A stretch of DNA of 35,628 nucleotides from Deltaproteobacteria bacterium (GCA_020444075.1 JAHLLR010000053.1:1-35628); one strand, 5' to 3'; shown: positions 17,472-25,249, counted from the stretch's first letter. A program made the numbers and translations. The notes: generated by a model from the sequence alone, not told the origin.

Positions 17472-18236
17472 TCAGGCAATGGTCCACCCGCCGTCGATGG
17501 CGATGCTCTGGCCGGTGATGAAATCGGAAGCAGGGCTTGCCAGAAAGATCACGATCCCTTCAATTTCCTCGAGCTGGCCCCAACGCCCCATGGGCGTCCG
17601 CGTATTGATGAAGTCAAACCGCTCCTTGTCATTGCGGATCTGCTTGACCATCTCCGTTTCAAAATAAGTCGGCGCGATGGCATTGACCCGCACGCCCAGC
17701 TTGGCCCATTCGATGGCCATGATCTTGGTCATCTGATCGACGCCGCCCTTGGCCGAGGCATAGGCAAGCTGGTTGATGATCCCGATCCGCCCCAGAATGG
17801 AGCTCATGTTGATGACCTTGCCGTAGCCATTCGCGATCATTTGAGGAACCACCGCCTGAGCCACCAGGTAATATCCTTTCAGATTGGTGTCGATTACCCG
17901 GTCCCACTCATTTTCGGGGTACTCGAGAACCGGCACCCGGTAATTGGTCCCTGCATTGTTGAGCAGAATATCAACCCGGCCGAAGTGTTCCAGGATAGCG
18001 TCAACCCCCTGCCGTACGGTTTCAGTTGAGGTGACTTCCAGAACAAAGCCGGCCGATCGGCTGCCCGTGGCGTTGATTCTGTCCACCACGCGATCGATAT
18101 CGGTGCGGTTGCGGCCGCAGACCGCCACATCGGCACCCACCTTGGCCAGTGCCATTGCCGCCGCTTCGCCAAGACCTTTTGAGCTGCCGGTCACCATCGC
18201 CACTTTACCTTTGAGATCAAACAGTTCCAAACTCAT
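17472..18236 (-). CDS. Short-chain dehydrogenase/reductase (active, FabG-like)
   Basis: The 254-residue classical SDR has the cofactor motif TGSSKGLG (residues 16-23), NNAG at 93-96, and a full catalytic set: Ser146 in NMSS, Tyr159 and Lys163 in YASAK. The C-terminal end SDFITGQSIAIDGGWTIA is typical. Lacking an Asp after beta-strand 2 (CGRN instead), it likely prefers NADP(H), though this is only a tendency. In this setting it could oxidise or reduce a 3-hydroxyacyl-CoA made from the ligase product. It provides a useful contrast to the catalytically dead SDR domain of the TetR fusion in the same cluster. Confidence 0.92.
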   Translation of the reverse strand: MSLELFDLKGKVAMVTGSSKGLGEAAAMALAKVGADVAVCGRNRTDIDRVVDRINATGSRSAGFVLEVTSTETVRQGVDAILEHFGRVDILLNNAGTNYRVPVLEYPENEWDRVIDTNLKGYYLVAQAVVPQMIANGYGKVINMSSILGRIGIINQLAYASAKGGVDQMTKIMAIEWAKLGVRVNAIAPTYFETEMVKQIRNDKERFDFINTRTPMGRWGQLEEIEGIVIFLASPASDFITGQSIAIDGGWTIA

Positions 18237-18346
18237 GAGACCCTCTCCACTATGTTTTTGAATCTTATTGAATCACGGGCGGGCACCATCGATTTTTCGT
18301 AGCGATCCCTGGCCGCTCTCGACTCTGTGCCGCCGTGGCCACGTGT

Positions 18347-18856
18347 TTATCTGGGCGGGGCAATGATAACGAGTTTTTTGGACTGGCGCAGAACACCCTT
18401 GACGACACTTCCGAGCATGGCCTCTGCAATTGCGCCTCGCCGGCGGGAACCCATTACGATCGCATCGCAATTCATCTCATCGGCCACGGAGATTATCGAC
18501 TCGATCACATTTCCGTCCACCACCTTTACTTCTCCATTCACATAGGCCTGTCCGGACTGCCTCGCTTCTTCAAATGCACATTCGCAGAACCGGGTCAGTT
18601 CCTTTTCCATAAGCGTCATTTCACGCCGTTTCCCGATAAGTTTGTTTCTGGCGCTCTCTTCCGCCTTCTTTCTTATTTTCTCAATCATTTCCTCATCTAA
18701 AAACCCCTTGGCACTCATGGGCACATCTTCCATGACGTGGAGGAATATAAGGCCGGCACAGAACCGGCCGGCAAGCATCGATGCATATTGGAATGCATGT
18801 CTTGAGTTTTCCGACAAATCGGAAGCGAATAAGATCCTGTTAATGGTAGGATTCAT
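18347..18856 (-). CDS. Universal stress protein, UspA family
   Basis: I chose the ATG at 18856 (MNPTINRILFASDLS), since GAGGAG lies 4 bp upstream and a start at 18868 would consist of that ribosome binding site. The 169-residue protein has the Usp Rossmann-like fold: a start strand RILFASDLS, and IVMGSRRRGAIAEAMLGSVV in place of the ATP-binding motif G-x2-G-x9-G-S, with the second glycine replaced by Arg. Nucleotide binding may therefore be altered. USP domains often sit beside TRAP transporter genes and in stress-linked catabolic operons. It is separated from the SDR gene by 110 bp. Confidence 0.88.
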   Translation of the reverse strand: MNPTINRILFASDLSENSRHAFQYASMLAGRFCAGLIFLHVMEDVPMSAKGFLDEEMIEKIRKKAEESARNKLIGKRREMTLMEKELTRFCECAFEEARQSGQAYVNGEVKVVDGNVIESIISVADEMNCDAIVMGSRRRGAIAEAMLGSVVKGVLRQSKKLVIIAPPR

Positions 18857-18918
18857 AAGACTCCTCATTTCTGTTTGATCAACGGATGACTGACAAGTTT
18901 ATATAAAAAACCTGATGA

Positions 18919-19473
18919 TTATGCCCGGTCTTCGCAGGGTGTTTTCAGCCCCCTGGCGGCCTCTTCAGTCAGGATGATCTCGGCGGCCCATCGGGCCGCT
19001 TTTCCGACGACCATCGGGCACTTCTCGGCGTGTCCGCCGGCTTCGATGAAACCGTTCCACTCATCAGGATGGTTCAGCCGGTAGGTCTGACCCATAACCC
19101 GTTCATGGATTTTCCCGCAGATCGAGGTGCCGTATTCCTTGACAAACCGCTCGTGCAGCCGGGCGGATAGCCGGTAACTGACAAATCGATCCCCTTCCGG
19201 ATCTTCTATATTCTGCAATTCCCGGCCGTAGAAAAGACTGATGCCCATGACCCCGCCGGTAAGTCCGCCGCAGGACCCTTCCACCGACAGCCCCACGCCG
19301 CCGGCCAATCCCGTGGCGCTCTTGAATGCCTCCGGGTGGCGGATCCGGGGAAAGGTATCCATCAACGCGGCAAGGACGCACTGGGCGCAGCCATGATAGT
19401 TTTTTTCAAACAGGGCCGCATTTGCCTCAACGGCATCAAGCAGTTCCATCTCCGAACGATATTTTGTATTCAT
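18919..19473 (-). CDS. C_GCAxxG_C_C family protein (probable redox-active protein)
   Basis: The 184-residue protein matches the C_GCAxxG_C_C family, which is found mainly in anaerobes and has conserved cysteines thought to bind metal or act in redox chemistry. Visible cysteines are Cys29 and Cys32 (HGCAQC), Cys68 in the GSCGGLTGG core, Cys119 (SICGK) and Cys152 (EKCPMVV). ATG at 19473 has GAGGAG 8 bp upstream. Its biochemical function is not established for the family. Placement between the TRAP permease genes and the USP gene suggests a supporting role, for example in electron supply to the [4Fe-4S]/FAD enzymes; that is only inference. Confidence 0.82.
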   Translation of the reverse strand: MNTKYRSEMELLDAVEANAALFEKNYHGCAQCVLAALMDTFPRIRHPEAFKSATGLAGGVGLSVEGSCGGLTGGVMGISLFYGRELQNIEDPEGDRFVSYRLSARLHERFVKEYGTSICGKIHERVMGQTYRLNHPDEWNGFIEAGGHAEKCPMVVGKAARWAAEIILTEEAARGLKTPCEDRA

Positions 19474-19545
19474 CGCGCAATCTCCTCGTGGGCCATGTTT
19501 TCACATTGGACGGTACACCTGCCGTTTTATAGCTGAACCTGTTCG

Positions 19546-20856
19546 TTAGTTGGGGACCATAATATTGGGGAGCCAGGTGATGATCGAAGGAAATATCATC
19601 ATTACAATCAGAAAAAACGTCATGATTCCGATGAAGGGAACGACGCTCCGGAAAATGGCCCGCATTTCCGTATCCGGGCTCAGCGACTTCAGGTAGAAAA
19701 GGTTGTAGCCGAAAGGAGGCGTGATGTATCCGATGCAAAGCGCGATATTAAAAATAACCCCGTACCAGATCGGGTCGTAGCCAAGCCCCTGTACCACGGG
19801 ATAGAAGATCGGCAGGCAGAGCAGGATAATCCCCATTGGGTCCAGAAACATTCCTAATATGAGTATGGCGAACTGAAGGGTGAAGACCATGACCCAGGGA
19901 CTGACATCGAATCCCATGAGCATGCTCTGGACAAAATAAATGCCCCCGCCGCCGCTGTAGATGGCCACGAATCCGGAAGCCCCGAACATGATCCACAGCA
20001 CCATTCCCGTGATGCTGGCCGTCTGATAAGCCACATCCTTGAGAAATTTCCAGTTGCACTCGCCCCGGATCATCACACAGAGCAGGACCGCCAGGGCGCC
20101 GACCGAAGATGCCTCGGTGGGCGTAGCGATGCCGAAAAACAGCGATCCCAGAATGGAAAGAATGATCAGGACCGGAAGGGCCACCGACCGCAGCGCACGG
20201 ATTTTCCGTTTTAAGGTTACCGTCTCTTCCATGGCCGGGCAAAGCGTCGGATCCATCCAGGCCCTGATGACAATGTAGGCAATAAATCCCCCGACAATCA
20301 GAAGACCGGCGATCAGGCCGCCCGCAAAAAGTTTCCCGATGGATTGGCCTGTCATCATGCCGATAACGATCAGGGTGATGCTCGGCGGAATGAGGATTCC
20401 CATGGTACCGGCCGAACCGATAGAGCCAAATATGATGGATTCATTGTACTTACGACTTCTCATAGGAGGAATCGCCACGAGCCCCGTGGTAACCGTGGAG
20501 GCTGAGCAATTGCCCGTCATGGCGGACAGGGCCGCTGCAAAGCAGCACGTACCCACTGCCAGACCGCCCCGCAACCGGCCGGACCAGAGATAAAAAGCCT
20601 CATACATATCTTCGGCGATCTTTGATTTCGAAAGCGCAACACCGATGAAAACAAAAAGGGGAACCGCTGCCAGCAGCAGCATCCACATGTAGTTGAAAAC
20701 CCCCGTGATGATCGGCATCAGCCCCGCCGGACCCCACATCAAAAGGGCCGTTATCGTACCCACGGCACCCAGGGCAAAAGCCAGCGACACCCCGAACATG
20801 ATGCAGATGATCAGGGATCCGAACATTCCTATTGTCAGCAGCAGCTCAGTACTCAT
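19546..20856 (-). CDS. TRAP transporter large permease, DctM type
   Basis: The 436-residue integral membrane protein has a dozen or so hydrophobic segments and DctM motifs such as PLFVFIGVALSKSKIAEDMY, TGNCSASTVTTG (about residues 114-125), GSAGTMGILIPPSI and the C-terminal GLGYDPIWYGVIF with GYITPPFGYNLFYLK. It is the Na+-coupled transport subunit that works with DctQ and a periplasmic DctP. It overlaps the DctQ gene by 11 bp. The C-terminal end is followed by a 72-bp gap to the C_GCAxxG gene. Confidence 0.94.
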   Translation of the reverse strand: MSTELLLTIGMFGSLIICIMFGVSLAFALGAVGTITALLMWGPAGLMPIITGVFNYMWMLLLAAVPLFVFIGVALSKSKIAEDMYEAFYLWSGRLRGGLAVGTCCFAAALSAMTGNCSASTVTTGLVAIPPMRSRKYNESIIFGSIGSAGTMGILIPPSITLIVIGMMTGQSIGKLFAGGLIAGLLIVGGFIAYIVIRAWMDPTLCPAMEETVTLKRKIRALRSVALPVLIILSILGSLFFGIATPTEASSVGALAVLLCVMIRGECNWKFLKDVAYQTASITGMVLWIMFGASGFVAIYSGGGGIYFVQSMLMGFDVSPWVMVFTLQFAILILGMFLDPMGIILLCLPIFYPVVQGLGYDPIWYGVIFNIALCIGYITPPFGYNLFYLKSLSPDTEMRAIFRSVVPFIGIMTFFLIVMMIFPSIITWLPNIMVPN

Positions 20857-21352
20857 ATTTGACTCCCTTGATCAGCGTATAGATAGAAACGATCAGGTGG
20901 TTCAGTCCCTGAAGGGTGATCAACACCGCACCTAACACCAGCAGAAGTTTGACAGGATAGATCGGGTGGGCCAGCACCATCTCGTCGGCTTCCCGGATGG
21001 CCCAGGAGCTTGCGAAAAACGAGGACCCTTCGCGAATCAGCACGAAAGACCAGATGAGCAGCATGACATAGTTGAAGATGTCTAAGAATGCACGTTTCCG
21101 TAAAGAAAATCGTTCATAGAGAATGTCTATCCGCACATGTCCGTTTTTGAGAAGTGTATAGGCGCCGACGAGAACGAAATAGCTGCCGAAGAGCCTTTGA
21201 GAATAGCCATGGGCCCAAACCGTGGGCGAGTCGAAGAAGTACCTGGCGATCACCTCGAAAACCAGCATAAGTATGCCGGCGTAGACGAGAAATGAGCAGA
21301 TTCTGCCCGACCAGTCACTGATAGCGTCGATGGTGTGTAACAATTTTCCCAT
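20846..21352 (-). CDS. TRAP transporter small permease, DctQ type
   Basis: This is a four-helix membrane protein of 168 residues (MGKLLHTIDAISDW start) with DctQ features: FLVYAGILMLVFEVIARYFF, then VWAHGYSQRLFGSYFVLVGAYTLLKNGHVRID around residues 45-77. The start is ambiguous. An ATG at 21379 gives nine extra residues, but GGGAGGGG lies inside that extension, and a second purine-rich stretch AAGGGAAA directly precedes the ATG at 21352, which I prefer. It forms the membrane unit with DctM, whose gene overlaps its 3' end. The BUDH-like gene stops 44-71 bp before it. Confidence 0.88.
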   Translation of the reverse strand: MGKLLHTIDAISDWSGRICSFLVYAGILMLVFEVIARYFFDSPTVWAHGYSQRLFGSYFVLVGAYTLLKNGHVRIDILYERFSLRKRAFLDIFNYVMLLIWSFVLIREGSSFFASSWAIREADEMVLAHPIYPVKLLLVLGAVLITLQGLNHLIVSIYTLIKGVKYEY

Positions 21353-21423
21353 TTTCCCTTTTACCCCTCCCTGTGTCATTGAAAAGCAGGCGTCACCGCC
21401 GCCGGTCCACTGCCCCGGGCGGA

Positions 21424-22914
21424 TTAACTGTCCATACCGCCCAGTTTCGGCTCCATCTTCCGCATTGCAGCATCGTCCAGTTCGTTATCGATACCGGCAA
21501 GATAGCGGGCGAGTTGTTTCTTGTCTTTGAAATCATATCCGATGTTCAACGCAATGGTCTCCATGATCGGTGAACCGCCTCCATGTACGCCGGCGATCTT
21601 GTACCAGGCCGCCATGCTGGACACCCCTATATTTTCAACCAATTGCCATATCTTCAGCGACTCCTCCGAAGACAAGCCGGGGTTTCTGACGATGAACCGT
21701 TGCATTGCCGCGGCATGGTCCCCCTTCTCGAAATCCTCGTCAAAAGGCATGGTCACGGCGATACCGCCGGCAATTTCCGTCAGTATGTTGTACTCATGGT
21801 AAATCAATTCTCCGGTAAGCCGCCGGCCCACATTGGCGTATATGGCGTTGGGAAAGAAAACACCGCTGGCGGTCTTTTCCCCGTAGACAGCCGCCGCGAC
21901 CCCGGCTGCGAAAGCCAGTTCCGCCGCCCCGGCAAATTCGGACAGTTTTTCCTTGATGTGCGAGGCTCTGGCGACATTGTTCGCTTCCGCCGCCAATGAC
22001 GCCGTCCCGCAGAGGATGTCGGAAACCGCCGGTTTGCAGCCGCTGTAGCTGTGCCGGTGGGAGTCGGCGAACAGCATGGCCAGGCGCCGGCCGAACTGCC
22101 ACTCTCCGCACATGAAAACGCGCGCCTTGGGGACGAATACCTTGTCGAAATAAACGATGCAGTCCGACACGCCGTATTTACAGAATGGGGGGGCGTCTTT
22201 TTTATCGTTTCCCCGCAGCCATACCGGGCGGGTGATCAGACTCAACCCCTCGGCATCCCCCGGGATCGCGAAAGCCACCGCATAATCACGGTCCGATTCC
22301 ATCATTGCACGCGTGGGCAGGGCGATGATTTCATCTGCGTAGGCCGCCTGCGTGATGGACATCTTGAATCCGCTGACCACGATGCCGTCATCGCGTTCCT
22401 CCACGACGTGGAGGTAGGCATCGGGATCTTCCTGCTCGCTGGGTCGCTTCATCCGATCGCCTTTGCTGTCGGTTTGAGCGCAGCAGCCATCCAGATCCTT
22501 GTCGTGATACATGGTGAGGTAGTCGAGGAAACGCCGGTGGTAATCGGTCCCGTTGGCATCATCCATCTCGCGGGTGCATATCGCCAGGGCATTGATCGCA
22601 TCGTGGCCCATGCAGCGCTGAATGCAGCCACCGACACGGCGGGCGCCCAGGCGGATAAGCTTCTGTTTGGTAATGAGGTCGTGGGGGTTCTGCGGCAGAT
22701 GGGCCCATCGGTTGATCTCTTTGCCGGTTACCGGCGATATGGCGGTGGCCACCCCTTTCCACTCGGGGTCCTGAGCGAGGTCAAAAGTGACGTCGAGCAC
22801 ATTGATCCCCGGCCGCAGTCTGGGATCGTCCCTGCCGACGCATTCTCCGCCGATGTAGATATTCGACCTCATGGCAAACAGGTCTTCATGATATTTTTCT
22901 TTTGTTCTCAACAT
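21424..22914 (-). CDS. 4-hydroxybutyryl-CoA dehydratase family protein, divergent paralogue
   Basis: The 496-residue protein keeps the whole cluster site of the family: Cys97 and Cys101 in GGCIQRCMG, His286 and Cys293 in DSHRHSYSGCK, with Tyr290 and Lys294. So it should bind FAD and [4Fe-4S] and differs from oxygen-dependent HpaB monooxygenases. Unlike its neighbour at 11551-13041, the segment before HGGGSP reads WYKIAGV, so the position of the catalytic Glu (VESM in the neighbour) is Ala. The reaction is therefore likely altered. AAGGAGA lies 8 bp before the ATG. It directly follows the TetR-SDR fusion gene and precedes the TRAP permease genes. Confidence 0.87.
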   Translation of the reverse strand: MLRTKEKYHEDLFAMRSNIYIGGECVGRDDPRLRPGINVLDVTFDLAQDPEWKGVATAISPVTGKEINRWAHLPQNPHDLITKQKLIRLGARRVGGCIQRCMGHDAINALAICTREMDDANGTDYHRRFLDYLTMYHDKDLDGCCAQTDSKGDRMKRPSEQEDPDAYLHVVEERDDGIVVSGFKMSITQAAYADEIIALPTRAMMESDRDYAVAFAIPGDAEGLSLITRPVWLRGNDKKDAPPFCKYGVSDCIVYFDKVFVPKARVFMCGEWQFGRRLAMLFADSHRHSYSGCKPAVSDILCGTASLAAEANNVARASHIKEKLSEFAGAAELAFAAGVAAAVYGEKTASGVFFPNAIYANVGRRLTGELIYHEYNILTEIAGGIAVTMPFDEDFEKGDHAAAMQRFIVRNPGLSSEESLKIWQLVENIGVSSMAAWYKIAGVHGGGSPIMETIALNIGYDFKDKKQLARYLAGIDNELDDAAMRKMEPKLGGMDS

Positions 22915-22934
22915 ATCGATATTCTCCTTGGTTT

Positions 22935-24320
22935 TTATACCAGCCCGCCGGAGACATTAAGCGTCTGTCCGGTTAGGTATTTGGAAGCGTCGCGGATTAA
23001 GAAAAGCATGGCATCGGTCACATCGTAAATCTCTCCGAGACGCCCGGATGGGATTTCCATGGCCAGTTCATGTTTGAACTTTTTCTCGATTTTAAGTGGA
23101 CGCACGGCGCGTATATAACCGGGCACGATGCAATTTACGTTCACCCCGAACCCTGCCAGTTCACTTGACATGGCTCGACTCAAGGCCATGGTTCCGGCCC
23201 GGACCGTCTCAAACCGTATCGGCGCGGCATACTTGTCCCATGCCCACGGAGCTACGAATACGATCCGTCCGGACGCCCGCGCCCTCATATGTTCCGTGAA
23301 ATAATCGGACAGTTCCTGGGCGCAGCTTAAATTTTCCTCGAGTCGTCGACGCACATGGATCACGTCATCATCCGTGGGCACATCGGTCGTACCGATGCCC
23401 AGGTCGTGCAGGTAAATATCGATGGGACCCTGCCGGGCTTCGATATCTTCCAACATGGCCCGAGTTATCCGGCCGTTTTCGGCACCGTGAATGACGGTCA
23501 GGAGATCCTTTTCAGCATTCAGGGATACCGGGAAGGGGGCAGCGGTGCTTTCATCACACACATGAGCCACAACGCGGATGCCGCGGCCAAGCAGCGCAGC
23601 ACAAATCCCCTGACCGAGAACCGTTCCACCGTTTACGACCAGGGCGGTTTTTCCCTTCAGTGCGTCGGATTCCCGGGCTGCATAGGACTGTTCCCCTTCG
23701 CTGGTGAGCATTCCATGAAAAACCAGATCCAGGATCGAGCGCTCGGCTTCGAGCTGACTGGCATGCGCCCTGAGATCCCATCGTTTAATGGTCCAGGAGT
23801 CGATCATCGACTTGATCAGATTCGCCATCAGACGCACATTACACTCGCGTACCCGTCCTTGCGCGATGCACTCTTCAATGACGATTTCGAATTTTTGGAG
23901 ATGGGCGCGCTCTTTTTCCAACAGGCGTTTGAGAAAATCACCCTTGAGGATGTGGCTCTCCTGGTAAATCAGGAGAAGGGCATCCGCCCATTGATCCATC
24001 AGGTTGAACTCCCCCCGGACCATTCTTCGAAACTTATCGATGGGGTCCTGAATGTTTTCCAGGCTCCGGTTCAGGATTTCCATGGCGGACCCTGCCAGGA
24101 ATTCATGAATCAGGAAGAAGATATCCTCTTTGCTTCCCACGTAATCGTATACGTTACCGTGGCTCAGGCCGGCTTCGTCGGCCAGTTCCTTGAGTGTGGT
24201 CTTGTGAAAACCCTTTTTTGAAAAAAGCTTGATTGCCGCGAGGATGATCTGACGGCGACGCTTTTCGACGAGGTCCTTGTTCTTTACCGTGGTCGGTATA
24301 TCCATCGGAGGTTCAGTCAT
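22935..24320 (-). CDS. TetR family regulator fused to a catalytically dead SDR domain
   Basis: One uninterrupted 461-residue frame encodes two domains. Residues about 17-205 are a TetR/AcrR regulator: RRQIILAAIKLFSKKGF, then the HTH TTLKELADEAGLSHGNVYDYVGSKED (41-66) and a helical ligand domain. Residues about 222-461 are an SDR Rossmann domain starting LKGKTALVVNGG and ending TGQTLNVSGGLV. The glycine motif is kept (GGTVLGQG, 231-238), but the catalytic residues are all replaced: Ser by Ala357, Tyr by Phe370, Lys by Arg374, and NNAG reads HDLG. The fused domain may therefore sense NAD(P)(H) or a CoA-type ligand rather than catalyse. It is the first gene of the minus-strand cluster, with a palindrome over its promoter. 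An internal start near Met204 for a separate SDR product cannot be excluded. Confidence 0.88.
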   Translation of the reverse strand: MTEPPMDIPTTVKNKDLVEKRRRQIILAAIKLFSKKGFHKTTLKELADEAGLSHGNVYDYVGSKEDIFFLIHEFLAGSAMEILNRSLENIQDPIDKFRRMVRGEFNLMDQWADALLLIYQESHILKGDFLKRLLEKERAHLQKFEIVIEECIAQGRVRECNVRLMANLIKSMIDSWTIKRWDLRAHASQLEAERSILDLVFHGMLTSEGEQSYAARESDALKGKTALVVNGGTVLGQGICAALLGRGIRVVAHVCDESTAAPFPVSLNAEKDLLTVIHGAENGRITRAMLEDIEARQGPIDIYLHDLGIGTTDVPTDDDVIHVRRRLEENLSCAQELSDYFTEHMRARASGRIVFVAPWAWDKYAAPIRFETVRAGTMALSRAMSSELAGFGVNVNCIVPGYIRAVRPLKIEKKFKHELAMEIPSGRLGEIYDVTDAMLFLIRDASKYLTGQTLNVSGGLV

Positions 24321-24369
24321 GGTGTCTCCCGAAATCGTTTGCTGTGATAAATTCTGACTGGCTGTTCAG

Positions 24370-24391
24370 ATTCCGATTGATCGATCGGAAT
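24370..24391. promoter_or_regulatory. Inverted repeat, probable operator of the TetR-SDR regulator
   Basis: ATTCCGAT (24370-24377) and ATCGGAAT (24384-24391) are perfect 8-bp arms with a 6-bp centre. The site overlaps the end of the -10 box of the promoter driving the fusion gene, 50 bp upstream of its start codon. TetR proteins usually bind such palindromes and repress their own genes. No second copy was noticed in the window. Confidence 0.65.
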
Positions 24392-24418
24392 TTATTCCAA
24401 AGCCAACCCTCCTGTCAA
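24390..24418 (-). promoter_or_regulatory. Sigma-70-type promoter for the TetR-SDR fusion and downstream cluster
   Basis: Reading the minus strand, TTGACA (24418-24413) is followed after 17 bp by ATAAAT (24395-24390). Transcription would start near 24383, inside the inverted repeat at 24370-24391, and run into the fusion gene at 24320. The twelve minus-strand genes have no equally good promoter between them that I could see, so this may serve all or most of the cluster. Confidence 0.65.
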
Positions 24419-24484
24419 GTGAAAAACATTCAGTTAATGATGCAGGATGAAATTTTCCAATTGATTTTCCCGCATATAATTTAT

Positions 24485-24500
24485 TGGCGCATTCTTTGCT
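24485..24500 (+). promoter_or_regulatory. Sigma-54 promoter upstream of the NifX-like gene
   Basis: TGGCGCATTCTTTGCT matches the -24/-12 consensus TGGCACG-N4-TTGCW with the GG and GC elements exactly 10 bp apart. Start codon of the NifX-like gene is 73 bp beyond. A sigma-54-dependent activator gene follows on the same strand. I found no full activator palindrome upstream of this promoter. Confidence 0.72.
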
Positions 24501-24572
24501 GTAATTATGGGGGATAAATCGATTCTACTGCATTTGCCCAACTCCACGAACCCGATTGAAAGAGGTGGCGTG

Positions 24573-24950
24573 ATGAAAATTGCAATCAGTGCGAAAGGAA
24601 ACACGCCAGCCAGCCAGGTTGCCCCTTATTCTGGTCAGGATGCCGGTTTCATCATCTATGATTCCGATAATTTCGGATTCACCTGTCTGGACGATTCAAC
24701 CAGGAATGGGCCTCTACAGGCAAATAGCAATCCGTCCGCCCAATTGTTTGTTGACGCCGGGATTGATGTGCTAGTCGTTGCAGGGATTGCCCTTGAGGCC
24801 GCCCATGTATTGGGTCGATCCGGGATCAGAATTTATGAATGTATCAGTGCAACGGTCTGGGAGGCCATCCAGGCATTAAAACTGAATATACTCCAAGCGG
24901 TCGACGACGGTTCCGCCCGTCTGGACTGCGGTGAGATATCGATCAAATGA
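24573..24950 (+). CDS. NifX/NifB-type dinitrogenase iron-molybdenum cofactor family protein
   Basis: I chose the ATG at 24573 (MKIAISAKGN); AGAGGTGG lies about 5 bp upstream. The 125-residue protein has the family pattern: N-terminal strand MKIAISA, a central IIYDSDNFGF, then DAGIDVLVVAGIALEAAHVLGRSGIRIYE near residues 62-90. Stand-alone members of this family (NifX, NafY, MTH1175-like) carry or deliver metal-sulfur precursors. No nitrogenase genes are in the window, so a nitrogen fixation role is not implied. It stands alone behind a sigma-54 promoter. The typical family N-terminal His/Cys ligands are not obvious; cysteines are at about residues 38, 89 and 119. Confidence 0.82.
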   Translation: MKIAISAKGNTPASQVAPYSGQDAGFIIYDSDNFGFTCLDDSTRNGPLQANSNPSAQLFVDAGIDVLVVAGIALEAAHVLGRSGIRIYECISATVWEAIQALKLNILQAVDDGSARLDCGEISIK

Positions 24951-25220
24951 AATTCAGTGGGACGTTACGCCCCTGTTGGTGATCAGCGGCCTATACCCGC
25001 CCCCTTATCTTGGGTCTCCCGACGTTGGGGTGACGATTCCTCGATTCACATCGCCCGTAGAATTCTTTTTTAAGGCTGCCTTTCGGCAAAATCCACCGTA
25101 TTTATTCATATTTCCATACTATCCAGAAATAGTCCGACTGTTCAGGAGGAATTTCCCCCATCGCCCTTTCCGAATGAAACGGATTTCAAAAGCAGGAAGC
25201 CGATCAAGCCTTCTCGTGTG
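24951..25220. other. Intergenic stretch without a recognisable gene
   Basis: Between the NifX-like stop and the promoter of the sigma-54 activator lie about 270 bp in which I see no conserved protein, RNA gene, terminator with T-run or repeat. A short open frame on the plus strand lacks any family resemblance. A purine-rich AGGAGGAA occurs near 25145 but no credible start codon follows it. Confidence 0.5.
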
Positions 25221-25249
25221 TTGACTGCACCATTGCATTATGCAAGAAT
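25221..25249 (+). promoter_or_regulatory. Sigma-70-type promoter of the sigma-54 activator gene
   Basis: TTGACT (25221-25226) and AAGAAT (25244-25249) are separated by 17 bp. The spacer contains the inverted repeat TTGCATTATGCAA (25233-25245), so a protein bound there would block RNA polymerase. This suggests negative autoregulation of the activator. Confidence 0.55.

Noticed and set aside
11551-22914. Annotation of both BUDH-like proteins as oxygen-dependent 4-hydroxyphenylacetate 3-monooxygenases
   Set aside because: Both keep the Cys-x3-Cys and His-x6-Cys ligands of the [4Fe-4S] cluster, which the monooxygenases lack.
22051-23028. 325-codon plus-strand frame opposite the second BUDH-like gene
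   Set aside because: Antisense shadow of a protein with conserved cluster ligands; no ribosome binding site or motif.
24320-24484. Activator palindrome upstream of the NifX-like sigma-54 promoter
   Set aside because: Only partial sequences such as ATGATGCAGG were found; no TTGCAT/ATGCAA pair, so control of that promoter by the local activator rests on proximity only.
24573-24950. Nitrogen-fixation locus
   Set aside because: Only a stand-alone NifX-family gene is present; no nifHDK, nifE, nifN or nifB in the window.
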